In this document: positions 10,616 to 19,958 of the stretch, piece by piece
Layout of the letters: each line of letters opens with the position of its first letter
Numbering within the stretch: the first letter of the stretch is position 1
NCBI RefSeq assembly: GCF_000760095.1
Contig: NZ_JNAR01000017.1
Span: forward strand, 1-64,000
Reading direction: 5' to 3'
Source: Prochlorococcus marinus str. MIT 9401
Lineage (GTDB): Bacteria > Cyanobacteriota > Cyanobacteriia > PCC-6307 > Cyanobiaceae
DNA length: 64,000 bases
Translations under genes and position numbers: made by a program
The notes under the pieces: generated by a model
Told to the model about the DNA's origin: nothing
What the model saw: only the letters and a program-made list of their open reading frames with translations
Database searches by the model: none

Positions 10616-11830
10616 TTAATCTTTTGTTTTTGAATTTAATTCAGCCCATATTTTATTAGACATACCCCACATATAAATAAAACCCTCTGCTAAAGAGTGA
10701 TTGAAAACATCCTCTTTGTTGTAAGTTGCCAAATCTTCCCTGTAAAGTGAATTATTTTCCGACATTCTTCCAATTACTATTGCGTTCCCCTTATGAAGTC
10801 TAATCTTTACTCTTCCATTAACTGAAGTTTGCGTCGATGAAATAAATGCATCTAAACTATCTTTAAGAGGTCCAAACCAAAAACCTTGGTAGACTAATTG
10901 ACCCCATTTTTTTTCTACTATTCCTTTAAAGTCGATAACGTCAGGGTTTAATGTAATGCTCTCTAATTCTTTGTGAGCTTTGATTAAAAGTAAAAGGCCA
11001 GGTGTTTCGTAAATCTCTCTACTTTTAATTCCGACTACTCTATCTTCAATCATATCTATTCTTCCAAAACCATGCGCACCTGCAAGATCATTTGCTTTTT
11101 GAATAATCTCTAATGAAGTTAAAAATTCATCATTAATTCCAACTGGAAAACCATTTTTAAAAATAATTTCTATTTCCTGAGGGGAATCAGGTGCATTATC
11201 AATTGATGATGTCATCGCAAATATATCCTCAGGCGCTTCTTGCATTGGGTCTTCTAAAATCCCCGCTTCAACACTTCTACCAAGTAAGTTAACGTCTATT
11301 GAATAAGGTGATTTTTTTGATACTGGGGCAGGAATACCAAATTTTTCTCCATATACTATCGCCTCCTCCCTACTCATATTCCACTCCCTTGCAGGAGTAA
11401 TTATTTTCAAATCAGGGCCTAAAGCATTAATTGCCAAATCAAATCGAACCTGATCATTGCCTTTACCAGTACATCCATGAGCTACCGCATCAGCATTAAT
11501 CTCTCGAGCAATATTTACTAGATTTTCAGCAATTAAAGGCCTTGCAAGAGCTGTAGACAAAGGATATTTATCTAAATATAGTGCGTTTGCTCTAATAGCT
11601 GGAAAAGCATATTTCTCAACAAATCTATTAACTAAGTTACCAACAATTGATTTAGACGCACCAGAATTTAAAGCTTTTTGTCTAATAAATTCTAAATCCT
11701 CGCCTTGTCCAAGATCTGCTACAAAAGTAACCACTTCTGAAATTCCATATTCATTTTTTAAGTATGGAATACAAACACTCGTATCTACCCCACCAGAATA
11801 CGCTAGTACAACTTTGTTTGCCTGCTGCAT
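10616..11830 (-). CDS. argG: Argininosuccinate synthase
   Basis: ArgG joins citrulline and aspartate using ATP to make argininosuccinate, the substrate of ArgH (38185-39564 in this window). The PP-loop [11 protein letters not shown] is at the N-terminus, followed by [13 protein letters not shown] around residue 120. The length of 404 residues is standard. The ATG start is at 11830, and a small membrane-protein gene on the same strand ends 36 bases upstream. It converges with rpsF across a 21-base gap that shows no clear terminator hairpin. Confidence 0.97.
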   Translation of the reverse strand: MQQANKVVLAYSGGVDTSVCIPYLKNEYGISEVVTFVADLGQGEDLEFIRQKALNSGASKSIVGNLVNRFVEKYAFPAIRANALYLDKYPLSTALARPLIAENLVNIAREINADAVAHGCTGKGNDQVRFDLAINALGPDLKIITPAREWNMSREEAIVYGEKFGIPAPVSKKSPYSIDVNLLGRSVEAGILEDPMQEAPEDIFAMTSSIDNAPDSPQEIEIIFKNGFPVGINDEFLTSLEIIQKANDLAGAHGFGRIDMIEDRVVGIKSREIYETPGLLLLIKAHKELESITLNPDVIDFKGIVEKKWGQLVYQGFWFGPLKDSLDAFISSTQTSVNGRVKIRLHKGNAIVIGRMSENNSLYREDLATYNKEDVFNHSLAEGFIYMWGMSNKIWAELNSKTKD

Positions 11831-11866
11831 CTAAATTTGCTCCATAAATTTAAATTTTTTACGTAA

Positions 11867-12061
11867 TTAAGAATTTGAAAATTTATTAAAAACTAATATT
11901 ATTGTAACTAAAAGAGCTGGACCAAAAACTAGTAATAATAGAAGAAAGTTATTAATTATTAAAACATTAGGATTCAAGTATCCAATAAGTTTGAATAATC
12001 CAGACAGAGACAATGAAATTAGCCAGATAAAAAAATATTTTAAATTTGCTTTATCAAACAA
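11867..12061 (-). CDS. Small two-helix membrane protein, unknown function
   Basis: This is a 64-residue open frame with two hydrophobic stretches (about residues 9-27 and 34-58) separated by a short polar turn (YLNPN), consistent with a small two-pass membrane protein. It lies immediately upstream of argG on the same strand (36 bases) and is divergent from the DUF3134 gene, so it probably shares a promoter region with the latter and a transcript with argG. No family is recognised. Its compactness in a tight gene neighbourhood argues that it is real. Confidence 0.6.
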   Translation of the reverse strand: MFDKANLKYFFIWLISLSLSGLFKLIGYLNPNVLIINNFLLLLLVFGPALLVTIILVFNKFSNS

Positions 12062-12114
12062 AGTTTTTCGTGTGCATCATTATGTATTATCTTATATATA
12101 GAACATAACCTTTA

Positions 12115-12393
12115 ATGGACTCAAATACACTGAAACTTAGATTAGACGATATTTCTGAAGTCAACCCTGCTTTAACTTGCTACCACAGAGATGATCCAGC
12201 TCCTGTATTGCCATTAAGGGATGAACCTGATCTACTATCTTGGCTTGAAAATACAGGAAGACTTGTTGCGGAAAAAGAAGGTGATTCACAAGAAATTAGT
12301 ACTATAGAAGAAGAAGAACTTTCAGCTCTTATGGGAGAAAAAGAAGATTATAAGACTGAAGAAGACCCTTCAGAGGATGATTGGGAAGATTAA
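12115..12393 (+). CDS. DUF3134-type small acidic protein
   Basis: The 92-residue protein has a central segment (DDPAPVLPLRDEPDLLSWLE, about residues 27-46) that I recognise as typical of DUF3134, a family of small cyanobacterial proteins of unknown function. The C-terminal half is strongly acidic (runs of Glu and Asp) and probably disordered. Its last 17 bases overlap the start of mraY, suggesting coupled translation. No enzymatic motif is visible. Confidence 0.75.
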   Translation: MDSNTLKLRLDDISEVNPALTCYHRDDPAPVLPLRDEPDLLSWLENTGRLVAEKEGDSQEISTIEEEELSALMGEKEDYKTEEDPSEDDWED

Positions 12394-13453
12394 AAAGTTT
12401 AACGCTAAAACATTAATAATATTAAATACTTTCGCTTTATTAATAACCTCTTATTTTTTTAATAATTTTATTCTTCTAGGAGTTTATACATTATTTTTTT
12501 TTATTTCTTTATTAGCAACAAAAAATGGTCTAAAAATAATTAGAAAATTTAATTTAATTCAAAATATTAGAACTGAAGGGCCCTCTAATCACTATAAAAA
12601 AAGTAATACACCAACAATGGGCGGAATTTTTATGATAGTTCCTTTTTTATTTTTTCTTTTGATAATAACTGTAAATTTAGGTTCTCAAGAATTATTTCTG
12701 TTATTTCTGACTGTTTTTGGTTTCTTTATAACAGGGTTTTTAGATGATTATTTAAGTATTAAATACAAAGAAAATACAGGGTTAAAAGCAAAAGAAAAAT
12801 TTATTCTACAAAGTATTATCTCAATAGTTTTTATAATACTAGCCTATGAAAAAAATTTATTAAATCCATCAATAACTATATCTCAATCCTGGGGAATAAA
12901 TATGAATATTTTCATATTACCAATTTCTTTTTTAGTGCTAGTTGGCCTTAGTAATGCAGTAAATTTGACTGATGGACTAGATGGATTAGCAGCTGGATGC
13001 AGTGCGATTGTCTTTTGTGGATTAGGAACAGAAATATTAATGAAAGAACAGCAAGAACTTTTTATTTTTAGCATCTTTTGTTATTCAATGTCCGGCATAT
13101 GTTTAGGATTTCTCAAGTACAATAGTTATCCTGCAAAAATATTTATGGGTGACACAGGATCTCTAAGTATTGGTGCAATACTGGGTTCTATAGCGTTATT
13201 AACCGATAGCATTTTTACCTTATCTATTTTCTCAGGAATATTTATTATTGAATCATTGTCAGTAATGATTCAAGTAAGTTTTTTTAAAATCACAAAAAAA
13301 TTATTTCAAAGAGGTAAACGCATATTTTTAATGACTCCACTACATCACCATTTTGAACTTCTAGGAATTAAGGAACAAAAAATAGTTGAAAATTTTTGGA
13401 AAATCAACATTTTACTTGTAATTTTAGGTATAGTTTTAAAAATCAATCTTTAG
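12377..13453 (+). CDS. mraY: Phospho-N-acetylmuramoyl-pentapeptide-transferase
   Basis: MraY transfers phospho-MurNAc-pentapeptide from UDP to undecaprenyl phosphate, making lipid I at the inner face of the cytoplasmic membrane. Ten or so membrane segments are visible in 358 residues. Family signatures include FLDDYLSIKYKENTGL (Asp-Asp), NLTDGLDGLAAG, MGDTGSL and the PLHHHFE motif. The start overlaps the DUF3134 gene by 17 bases. An earlier start is not available without deeper overlap. It acts in the same pathway as murC and murB at 45-47 kb. Confidence 0.95.
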   Translation: MIGKIKKFNAKTLIILNTFALLITSYFFNNFILLGVYTLFFFISLLATKNGLKIIRKFNLIQNIRTEGPSNHYKKSNTPTMGGIFMIVPFLFFLLIITVNLGSQELFLLFLTVFGFFITGFLDDYLSIKYKENTGLKAKEKFILQSIISIVFIILAYEKNLLNPSITISQSWGINMNIFILPISFLVLVGLSNAVNLTDGLDGLAAGCSAIVFCGLGTEILMKEQQELFIFSIFCYSMSGICLGFLKYNSYPAKIFMGDTGSLSIGAILGSIALLTDSIFTLSIFSGIFIIESLSVMIQVSFFKITKKLFQRGKRIFLMTPLHHHFELLGIKEQKIVENFWKINILLVILGIVLKINL

Positions 13454-13462
13454 AAATTTGTT

Positions 13463-13708
13463 ATGAGTTTTTTTACATGGAAAGATAATGGATTAACAAG
13501 TGATTGCTCAAGTCTTGATGCAATGGCATCAAGATTCGAAGAAACTGCCAACTTAATGAAAAAACTATCTAAGAAAGGTTTCAAACTAAAAAAAACTCAT
13601 AACAATCAAGTAATTCTTCACCCTGATCCTAAAGTATTCGATCAATGGGGTTTTATTAGTGAAGAACTTCCTTTTAAACAACTCTGTTTAATATCAGATG
13701 AAGAATAA
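13463..13708 (+). CDS. Conserved small protein of unknown function
   Basis: This 81-residue protein begins 9 bases after mraY, so it is probably in the same transcript. The middle (about residues 20-50, ANLMKKLSKKGFKLKK) is helical and basic and the C-terminus is acidic. No recognised domain or membrane segment is present. The last 67 bases are antisense to the 3' end of the convergent sucrose-phosphate synthase gene, which is a long overlap for this compact genome. I know of no function. Confidence 0.65.
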   Translation: MSFFTWKDNGLTSDCSSLDAMASRFEETANLMKKLSKKGFKLKKTHNNQVILHPDPKVFDQWGFISEELPFKQLCLISDEE

Positions 13709-15051
13709 CTATTTGATCTTGAAAACTCTTCTGTAAGTATTGATAAATAATTTCGTACATGAGTGTTCCAACTAAAATGCCTATTAACACCTTCAATACC
13801 ATTTCTGCTCCATAATTTCCACTGATTATTGTTAGAAATTCCTTTTTCAAGAATAACTTTCAACTCATTAATATCAGTAACATCAACTAAAAGTCCATTT
13901 TCACATTTTGAGCGAATTTCTTTTGGTCCTCCATCATTTGTTGATATTATTGGTAACCCACATGACGAAGCCTCAAGAAGTGTCAAGCCAAAAGGCTCTG
14001 TTAAAGCTGGATTTACAAATACACCCCCTCTGCTTGCAGCCCACCTATATAAAGCAGGTATCTGACTTGGAAGATGCTGTTTTGGATAAGCCACTTTTCC
14101 ATACAAATTATATTTATCAATCGTTTCAAAAATATTATTGAAAACACTTTTTTGTTGAGGATCAAGTTTTGAAGTATTATCTCGACAACCCAAAATTAAA
14201 ATTAAATTAGCTTTTCTTTTTAATTTTTCAGATCTTCCATATGCCTCAATCAAAGAGGGGATATTTTTTCTTCGTACAGCTCTAGAAATATTTAATAATG
14301 GAGGTTTCGTAGGATCCTTTAAAAAAGGTTGCATCATATTGTCAATTTCGGCTGTCTCTGTAGTCGAGTGAATATGATGAAACTTATTATGGTCGATACC
14401 AGGAGGAATTACTCTAGCTTTGTGAGGTGAAAAAGAAGAATATTGGGAATATTGATACACTGACTCTTGTTTAGTGCTTGTAACAACAATATCTGCAGAC
14501 TTCAATGCTTTTTCTTCTGCCTCAATTCTTTTACTTATAGAATAAAATTTTTCTATTTGATAATTTTTTAAACCAGTATCAAGCAGTTTCCTTTTTTTCT
14601 CTCTGCCTAAAGAATGACCAGTAAAAATAAGAGGAACGTTTAAGGATTTACTTAGTTTAACTCCTACATATCCAGCATCTGCATAATGTGCATGAATGAA
14701 ATTAGGCTTTTTGTTTTTTTTATAGTAAGAAATTAGTCTTTCAGTTAAATGATCTAAATAAGGCCAAAGCAATTCCTTTCTTAAATATTTATTAGGTCCA
14801 AATTTGAATCTTAAAATTCTCACTCCAGGTTCTACAAATTCTTCTTCTTGAGAATATTCATCGTCTACTTTAGGGTCTGTTATTAAACGAGTAACTAAAT
14901 CTACTTGATCAACTTCTGAAGTATTAGCCAAGCTTTTAATTAACTCTAAAACATATTGTGTTTGCCCTCCTGTATCTGCATCCCTGCCTAACTCAAGATT
15001 TTTAGAACGTATAAGACCATGTAAATGTAAATGTAAAAATTTCAACCTCAT
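13642..15051 (-). CDS. sps: Sucrose-phosphate synthase, glucosyltransferase domain only (GT4)
   Basis: The enzyme transfers glucose from a nucleotide sugar to fructose 6-phosphate. Sucrose (and the derived glucosylglycerate/sucrose pool) acts as compatible solute or reserve in marine cyanobacteria. The N-terminal Rossmann half shows GRDADTGGQTQYVLEL (about residues 21-36) and the HAHYADAGYVG substrate segment near 120. The C-terminal half has the GT4 donor signature EPFGLTLLEASSCGLP near 370 and NDGGPKEI. The protein ends at 469 residues, shortly after the GT fold, so the C-terminal HAD-type sucrose-phosphatase-like domain found in many cyanobacterial forms is absent. The 3' end overlaps the convergent small gene by 67 bases. 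A related GT4 sugar transferase is the only serious alternative. Confidence 0.88.
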   Translation of the reverse strand: MRLKFLHLHLHGLIRSKNLELGRDADTGGQTQYVLELIKSLANTSEVDQVDLVTRLITDPKVDDEYSQEEEFVEPGVRILRFKFGPNKYLRKELLWPYLDHLTERLISYYKKNKKPNFIHAHYADAGYVGVKLSKSLNVPLIFTGHSLGREKKRKLLDTGLKNYQIEKFYSISKRIEAEEKALKSADIVVTSTKQESVYQYSQYSSFSPHKARVIPPGIDHNKFHHIHSTTETAEIDNMMQPFLKDPTKPPLLNISRAVRRKNIPSLIEAYGRSEKLKRKANLILILGCRDNTSKLDPQQKSVFNNIFETIDKYNLYGKVAYPKQHLPSQIPALYRWAASRGGVFVNPALTEPFGLTLLEASSCGLPIISTNDGGPKEIRSKCENGLLVDVTDINELKVILEKGISNNNQWKLWSRNGIEGVNRHFSWNTHVRNYLSILTEEFSRSNSYSSSDIKQSCLKGSSSLIKPH

Positions 15052-15252
15052 TCAGTAAAACCTCCGATCAACGGCCTTTAATACAAATAAGCTGATTTTT
15101 CTAAGGAAATATTAAGAAAGCATTATGATTTGAAATTTTTTTTACATGAAAGTTTTCAAAAACGCAGTCATAGAGGAATGTTATACCCCTTTAAAAAAGA
15201 ATTTCATATTACTGAAATATTTAAAATAAAAAGAAATGCAACAAGGATTTTC
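15052..15252. promoter_or_regulatory. 201-base gap between uvrA and the sucrose-phosphate synthase gene
   Basis: This gap is AT-rich and, since both flanking genes are on the minus strand, must hold the promoter of the sucrose-phosphate synthase gene and the 3' end of the uvrA transcript. A 79-codon plus-strand frame crosses it, but it runs into uvrA antisense and has no recognisable product. No clear hairpin-plus-T-run terminator was found. Confidence 0.35.
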
Positions 15253-18156
15253 TTATTTCAGAACCTTTTTAAGATATTTTGCTGTATGACTTGTAGGACT
15301 TTTAGCTACATCCTCGGGAATACCTTCTGCAATGATTTCTCCTCCTTTATCCCCTCCATCAGGTCCTAAATCGATAATCCAATCTGAACATCTAATAACA
15401 TCTAAATTATGTTCAATAACAATTACTGAATTACCTTTATCTACCAAACGTTGTATCACATCCATTAATTTATGAACATCATAAAAACTTAACCCTGTAG
15501 TTGGTTCATCAATCAAATATAAAGTTTTTCCAGTAGCCCTTTTTGACAATTCCGTAGCCAACTTAACTCTTTGAGCCTCTCCACCAGATAATGTAGGAGC
15601 TGGCTGGCCTAATTTGACATATCCTAAGCCAACATCAACCAATGTAGATAATCTATCAGCAGCTTGAGGTATAGCAGAAAAAGTTTCTGCAGCTTGTTCA
15701 ACAGTCATCTCTAAAACGTCAGATATATTGAAACCTTTATATTTCACCTGAAGAGTTTCCCTATTAAAACGAGCTCCTTTACATACTTCACATTGAACAT
15801 ACACATCAGGTAAAAAATTCATTTCAATTACATTGACTCCCTGACCTTTACAAGCTTCGCATCTTCCTCCTTTCACATTAAAGCTAAATTGACCAGCCTG
15901 ATAACCTCTTGCTTTTGCTTCTACTGTGGCAGTAAATATCTGCCTTATAGGATCAAAAGCACCTGTATATGTAGCAGGATTTGATCTTGGAGTTCTTCCT
16001 ATTGGAGATTGATCAATAACGATAACTTTGTCAATTGCCTTTATACCCTTTAACTCTTTTACACCCTGAGGAAAAGGGACTTTTAATCCTAGCGAATGAC
16101 ATAATGCAGGATGAAGTAATTCATTTATCAAAGTGCTCTTCCCACTTCCACTCACACCAGTTACAGCAACTAATCTTCCTAAAGGAAATTCAACAGAAAT
16201 ATTTTTTAAATTATTTTTAGAACAATTATTTAAAATTAAACTTTTTTTTACAGATGATCTACGTTCTTTTGGGGTAGGAATCGATTTTCTACCACTAAGA
16301 TAAGCTCCCGTTAATGACTTTTCTGAATTTAAGACATCTTGATAAGATCCTTTAGCAATAATTTCCCCACCATAAACACCTGCCCCTGGTCCAATATCTA
16401 CTAAATAATCTGCGGATTTCATAGTATCTTCATCATGTTCAACGACAACCAAAGTATTTCCCAAGTCTCTTAAGCTTTTTAATGTTTCTAATAATCTGTC
16501 ATTGTCTCTCTGATGCAAACCAATACTTGGTTCATCTAGTACATATAAAACGCCAGTAAGACCTGCACCTATTTGTGTAGCCAATCTAATACGCTGAGCC
16601 TCACCACCAGACAAAGTCATAGCTGGTCTATCTAAAGTTAAATAATCTAAACCTACATTAATTAAAAACTTCAAACGTAAACGAATCTCTTTTAAAACCA
16701 ATTCTCCTATCTGCTTTTGTTTTTCTGATAAATATACACTGTCTTTCTTTGTCTTACCTAAGCCCATGATGCGCTCTACGTGATTTAGGGTTTCAGAAAC
16801 GCTTATAGAAGTTAAATCAGTAATGTTATAAGGACCAAGTTTAACTGCCAAAGCCTCAGGTCTTAATCTTTTTCCAGAACATGTCTTACAGGGAACTAAT
16901 TCTAGATACTTTTCTAATTTTTGTTTAACTGATTCCCCATTGGCTTCATTTAATTGCCTTTCCAATATTGGCAAAATCCCCTCAAAAGGTCTTTCAAAAC
17001 CACTAGAAGTTTTAAAACGACTATCAGCTTGAATTAATATTGGTTTATCTGATCCCAAAAGTAATACTTTTTTTTGCAAATCACTTAAATCTTTCCAAGG
17101 AGTTTTTAATTCAAAACCATAAGCTTGTCCTACAGAATAAAGTAAAGAGAAGTAATAAGTATTATCTTTTTCACTCCAAGGAGCTATTGCAGCATAAACA
17201 GGTAATATTTTATCAGGTATAACTCTATCAGCAGTAAATTTTTTTAAATAACCAATCCCATGGCAATCTGGACAGGCCCCATATGGGCTATTAAAAGAAA
17301 ATAATCTAGGAGAAAGTTCTTCAACAATAGATCCATGTACAGGACATGCATAATTTTCTGAGTAAAGTTTTTCTCTTTCTAAGTTAGAAGGTAAGTTTTC
17401 TCCTTTTTTTGGAACAACTTCTACTATTGCTAAGCCATCTCCTCTTTTGAGACAAGTTTGTAGAGAATCATTTAATCTTTCTTGTATGCCATCTCTTGCA
17501 ATTAATCTATCGACTACTACCTCAATATTATGAATTTGATTTTTATCTAATTCAATACTATCAGCAAGTTCTCTTACCTCTCCATTGATTCTAACCCTGG
17601 CAAATCCTTCAGCAGCTAGTCCGCTTATTAATTTTGTATGTGTTCCTTTCTTACCTCTTACAACAGGAGCCAACAATTGGTACCTTGTTCCTTCTGGTAA
17701 AAGAAGAATTTGATCCACCATTTCATCTATTGTTTGAGGCGCAATTGGAATCCCACAATGGTGACAATGCGGCTCACCAGCACGACCAAACAATAGTCTT
17801 AAATAATCTTGTATTTCCGTTACTGTTCCAACTGTTGATCGAGGATTATGACTTGTGGATTTTTGATCAATTGAAATAGCAGGTGATAACCCTTCAATAT
17901 TGTCAACATCTGGTTTATCTACTTGACCTAAAAATTGCCTTGCGTATGCAGAAAGACTCTCAACATATCTTCTTTGACCTTCAGCAAAAATAGTATCAAA
18001 GGCCAAAGAACTTTTACCACTTCCACTCACACCTGTAAAAACTATAAATTTATTCCTAGGTAGAGAAAGATCAATATTTTTTAAATTATGCTGACGAGCT
18101 CCTCTAATATTAATTGAGTTATCTTCTCCAAAACCATTATCAACTTTATTAACCAT
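15253..18156 (-). CDS. uvrA: Excinuclease ABC subunit A
   Basis: UvrA is the damage-recognition ATPase of nucleotide excision repair and loads UvrB onto DNA. At 967 residues it is full length with two ABC modules. The first Walker A, GVSGSGKSS, is at 42-50 and the second, GVSGSGKST, is near 670. Two ABC signatures read LSGGEAQRIRLA and LSGGEAQRVKLA. The zinc modules show CxxC pairs (CPDCHGIGYL; CEACKGQG and CEVCKG). The start ATG at 18156 precedes the first strand by a normal distance. recN lies 54 bases upstream on the same strand, so the two repair genes may be co-transcribed. Confidence 0.98.
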   Translation of the reverse strand: MVNKVDNGFGEDNSINIRGARQHNLKNIDLSLPRNKFIVFTGVSGSGKSSLAFDTIFAEGQRRYVESLSAYARQFLGQVDKPDVDNIEGLSPAISIDQKSTSHNPRSTVGTVTEIQDYLRLLFGRAGEPHCHHCGIPIAPQTIDEMVDQILLLPEGTRYQLLAPVVRGKKGTHTKLISGLAAEGFARVRINGEVRELADSIELDKNQIHNIEVVVDRLIARDGIQERLNDSLQTCLKRGDGLAIVEVVPKKGENLPSNLEREKLYSENYACPVHGSIVEELSPRLFSFNSPYGACPDCHGIGYLKKFTADRVIPDKILPVYAAIAPWSEKDNTYYFSLLYSVGQAYGFELKTPWKDLSDLQKKVLLLGSDKPILIQADSRFKTSSGFERPFEGILPILERQLNEANGESVKQKLEKYLELVPCKTCSGKRLRPEALAVKLGPYNITDLTSISVSETLNHVERIMGLGKTKKDSVYLSEKQKQIGELVLKEIRLRLKFLINVGLDYLTLDRPAMTLSGGEAQRIRLATQIGAGLTGVLYVLDEPSIGLHQRDNDRLLETLKSLRDLGNTLVVVEHDEDTMKSADYLVDIGPGAGVYGGEIIAKGSYQDVLNSEKSLTGAYLSGRKSIPTPKERRSSVKKSLILNNCSKNNLKNISVEFPLGRLVAVTGVSGSGKSTLINELLHPALCHSLGLKVPFPQGVKELKGIKAIDKVIVIDQSPIGRTPRSNPATYTGAFDPIRQIFTATVEAKARGYQAGQFSFNVKGGRCEACKGQGVNVIEMNFLPDVYVQCEVCKGARFNRETLQVKYKGFNISDVLEMTVEQAAETFSAIPQAADRLSTLVDVGLGYVKLGQPAPTLSGGEAQRVKLATELSKRATGKTLYLIDEPTTGLSFYDVHKLMDVIQRLVDKGNSVIVIEHNLDVIRCSDWIIDLGPDGGDKGGEIIAEGIPEDVAKSPTSHTAKYLKKVLK

Positions 18157-18210
18157 GTTTAAATCTAAATTATGATTTAAAAAGGTTATTATAGTGGAAT
18201 TTTTTTTATT

Positions 18211-19890
18211 TTACGCAGCGGAGCAATCAAGAAGTTTAGAAGCATATTCGTTTACTTCGCATGAACCTCCACCTATGAGTTCTATTAATTCATTTTTTCT
18301 TTGATTTTTTGTAGTTAGTTTTGCGATTGAAGTATAAGTTATCCCATTAATTACGTTTTTATTAACTTTGAAATGAGCTGATCCCCTAGCAGCGAGGAAT
18401 GGCTGATGTGTAATACATAAAACTTGTTGATTTTTTGAAATTTCTTTTATAAGCTCCACCAAAGAAAATAGAGATTTACCACTCAAACCACTATCAATTT
18501 CATCTAAAAAGAAAGTATTGGGTTTTTTAGAAATACTAGATTTAATAGCTAACAAAAATCTTGACATTTCTCCGCCAGAAATAACATTTGATAATGGAGC
18601 AAGCTTCTGATCAGGATTAGCCGAGAACAAAAAATTTATATCATCAATTCCATCACCAGAAGGCTTACATTCAGAAAATTGAATTGAAAAATTTGCATTT
18701 TCTAAGCCTAAATTTCTTAAAATTGAAATTACTGAATTTTGTAACTGTTTAGCAATTTTTTTTCTTTCAGTAGATTGAATAACAAATAAAGAATTTAGAT
18801 TACTTTGTAAATTCTCAATTTGAGCTTTTATCCTGGAAATCTCATTATCTTGATCATTTTGTTGAAAATACGTTTTTAATTGATCGCGCTTTTCAATTAA
18901 TTGAGTTAAATCCAATGAAAAAGTTCTCTCTAAGTTTTTTAAAAAGAATAATCTTTTTTGTATTTCTGGAAGATTAGATTCATAATTTTCTATTTCTTGC
19001 AAATATGATTTTAGTTCAAAAATTAAATCTTCAATATCAGCATGAATATTTAATAACTTCTCTCTAAATTTTTGAATCTCTAAATCAAAATCTGCTGTTT
19101 TATTTAAAATCTTTAGTGATTGATTTATAAAAGAAGTTACTGAAGGTTCATCGTGACTGAAATTATTTAACTTTTCTAATGATGATTGAATTGAATTATT
19201 AATTTCAAGATTATTTACAAGTTTATTTTCTAATAACTCTAATTCTAAAATTTCTTCACTTGAATTTAAATCAGCTTCTTCTAAACTCTCCAACATATGT
19301 TTAATTGCCAAATTTTTTTCATCTAGCTTCTTAGAAAATTCTATTTTTTCATCCATTAAGCTTTTTAAAACTTTAGTTTCGCCCCATATACTTTTAATCC
19401 TTTCGCTAGTATCTCTTGATTCTTGAGAACATAAGTCATCAATAATTAGTCTTCTCTTATCTAAAGAATCAAAGATAAAAGTGTCAGATTGACCTGCGAA
19501 ATCTATTAGAAATCGTCCAAGTTTTTCTAATAATTGTCTATTAATTGGTAGATCATTAAGGCTATATTTGGATATAATTTTTTTATTTTTTTTGTAAGAT
19601 TTTCTTTTAATTTGTAGTTCTGAAGAAGATATTTCAAAACCATTACTAATTAACCAACTATTAATTTGAAAAGAAGAAGAAAATATCGCCTCAATAACGC
19701 AAAAATCTTTTCCTGGACGTAATAAATGTTTTAGAGGTATATTAGTTCCACCAAATAAAGCATTTAGGGAATCCAAAATTAATGATTTTCCTGAACCTGA
19801 ATCACCAGTTATGATATTCAAACCTTTTTCGAAATTAATTTCTATAATTTCTATTAATGCAATATTTTCTATTTTTAGTTGTACTAACAT
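18211..19890 (-). CDS. recN: DNA repair protein RecN (SMC-like ATPase)
   Basis: RecN is an SMC-like protein acting in double-strand-break repair. The N-terminal ATPase half has Walker A GDSGSGKS at residues 29-36. A long coiled-coil region (about 160-370), rich in Leu, Glu, Lys and Asn, follows. The C-terminal half carries the ABC signature (SGGEMSRFLLA) and Walker B with FFLDEIDSGLSG. At 559 residues it has the typical size. It is divergent from the UbiB-type gene and upstream of uvrA on the same strand. Confidence 0.96.
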   Translation of the reverse strand: MLVQLKIENIALIEIIEINFEKGLNIITGDSGSGKSLILDSLNALFGGTNIPLKHLLRPGKDFCVIEAIFSSSFQINSWLISNGFEISSSELQIKRKSYKKNKKIISKYSLNDLPINRQLLEKLGRFLIDFAGQSDTFIFDSLDKRRLIIDDLCSQESRDTSERIKSIWGETKVLKSLMDEKIEFSKKLDEKNLAIKHMLESLEEADLNSSEEILELELLENKLVNNLEINNSIQSSLEKLNNFSHDEPSVTSFINQSLKILNKTADFDLEIQKFREKLLNIHADIEDLIFELKSYLQEIENYESNLPEIQKRLFFLKNLERTFSLDLTQLIEKRDQLKTYFQQNDQDNEISRIKAQIENLQSNLNSLFVIQSTERKKIAKQLQNSVISILRNLGLENANFSIQFSECKPSGDGIDDINFLFSANPDQKLAPLSNVISGGEMSRFLLAIKSSISKKPNTFFLDEIDSGLSGKSLFSLVELIKEISKNQQVLCITHQPFLAARGSAHFKVNKNVINGITYTSIAKLTTKNQRKNELIELIGGGSCEVNEYASKLLDCSAA

Positions 19891-19958
19891 GATAAATCTT
19901 CCATATAAAAAAATTAACTTCTTTTTTAAAAAAATAAAGGTTTTAAATATATAAAGTT

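Noticed and set aside
15130-15369. 79-codon plus-strand frame near the uvrA 3' end
   Set aside because: More than half lies antisense to the conserved uvrA C-terminus, and it has no family resemblance.
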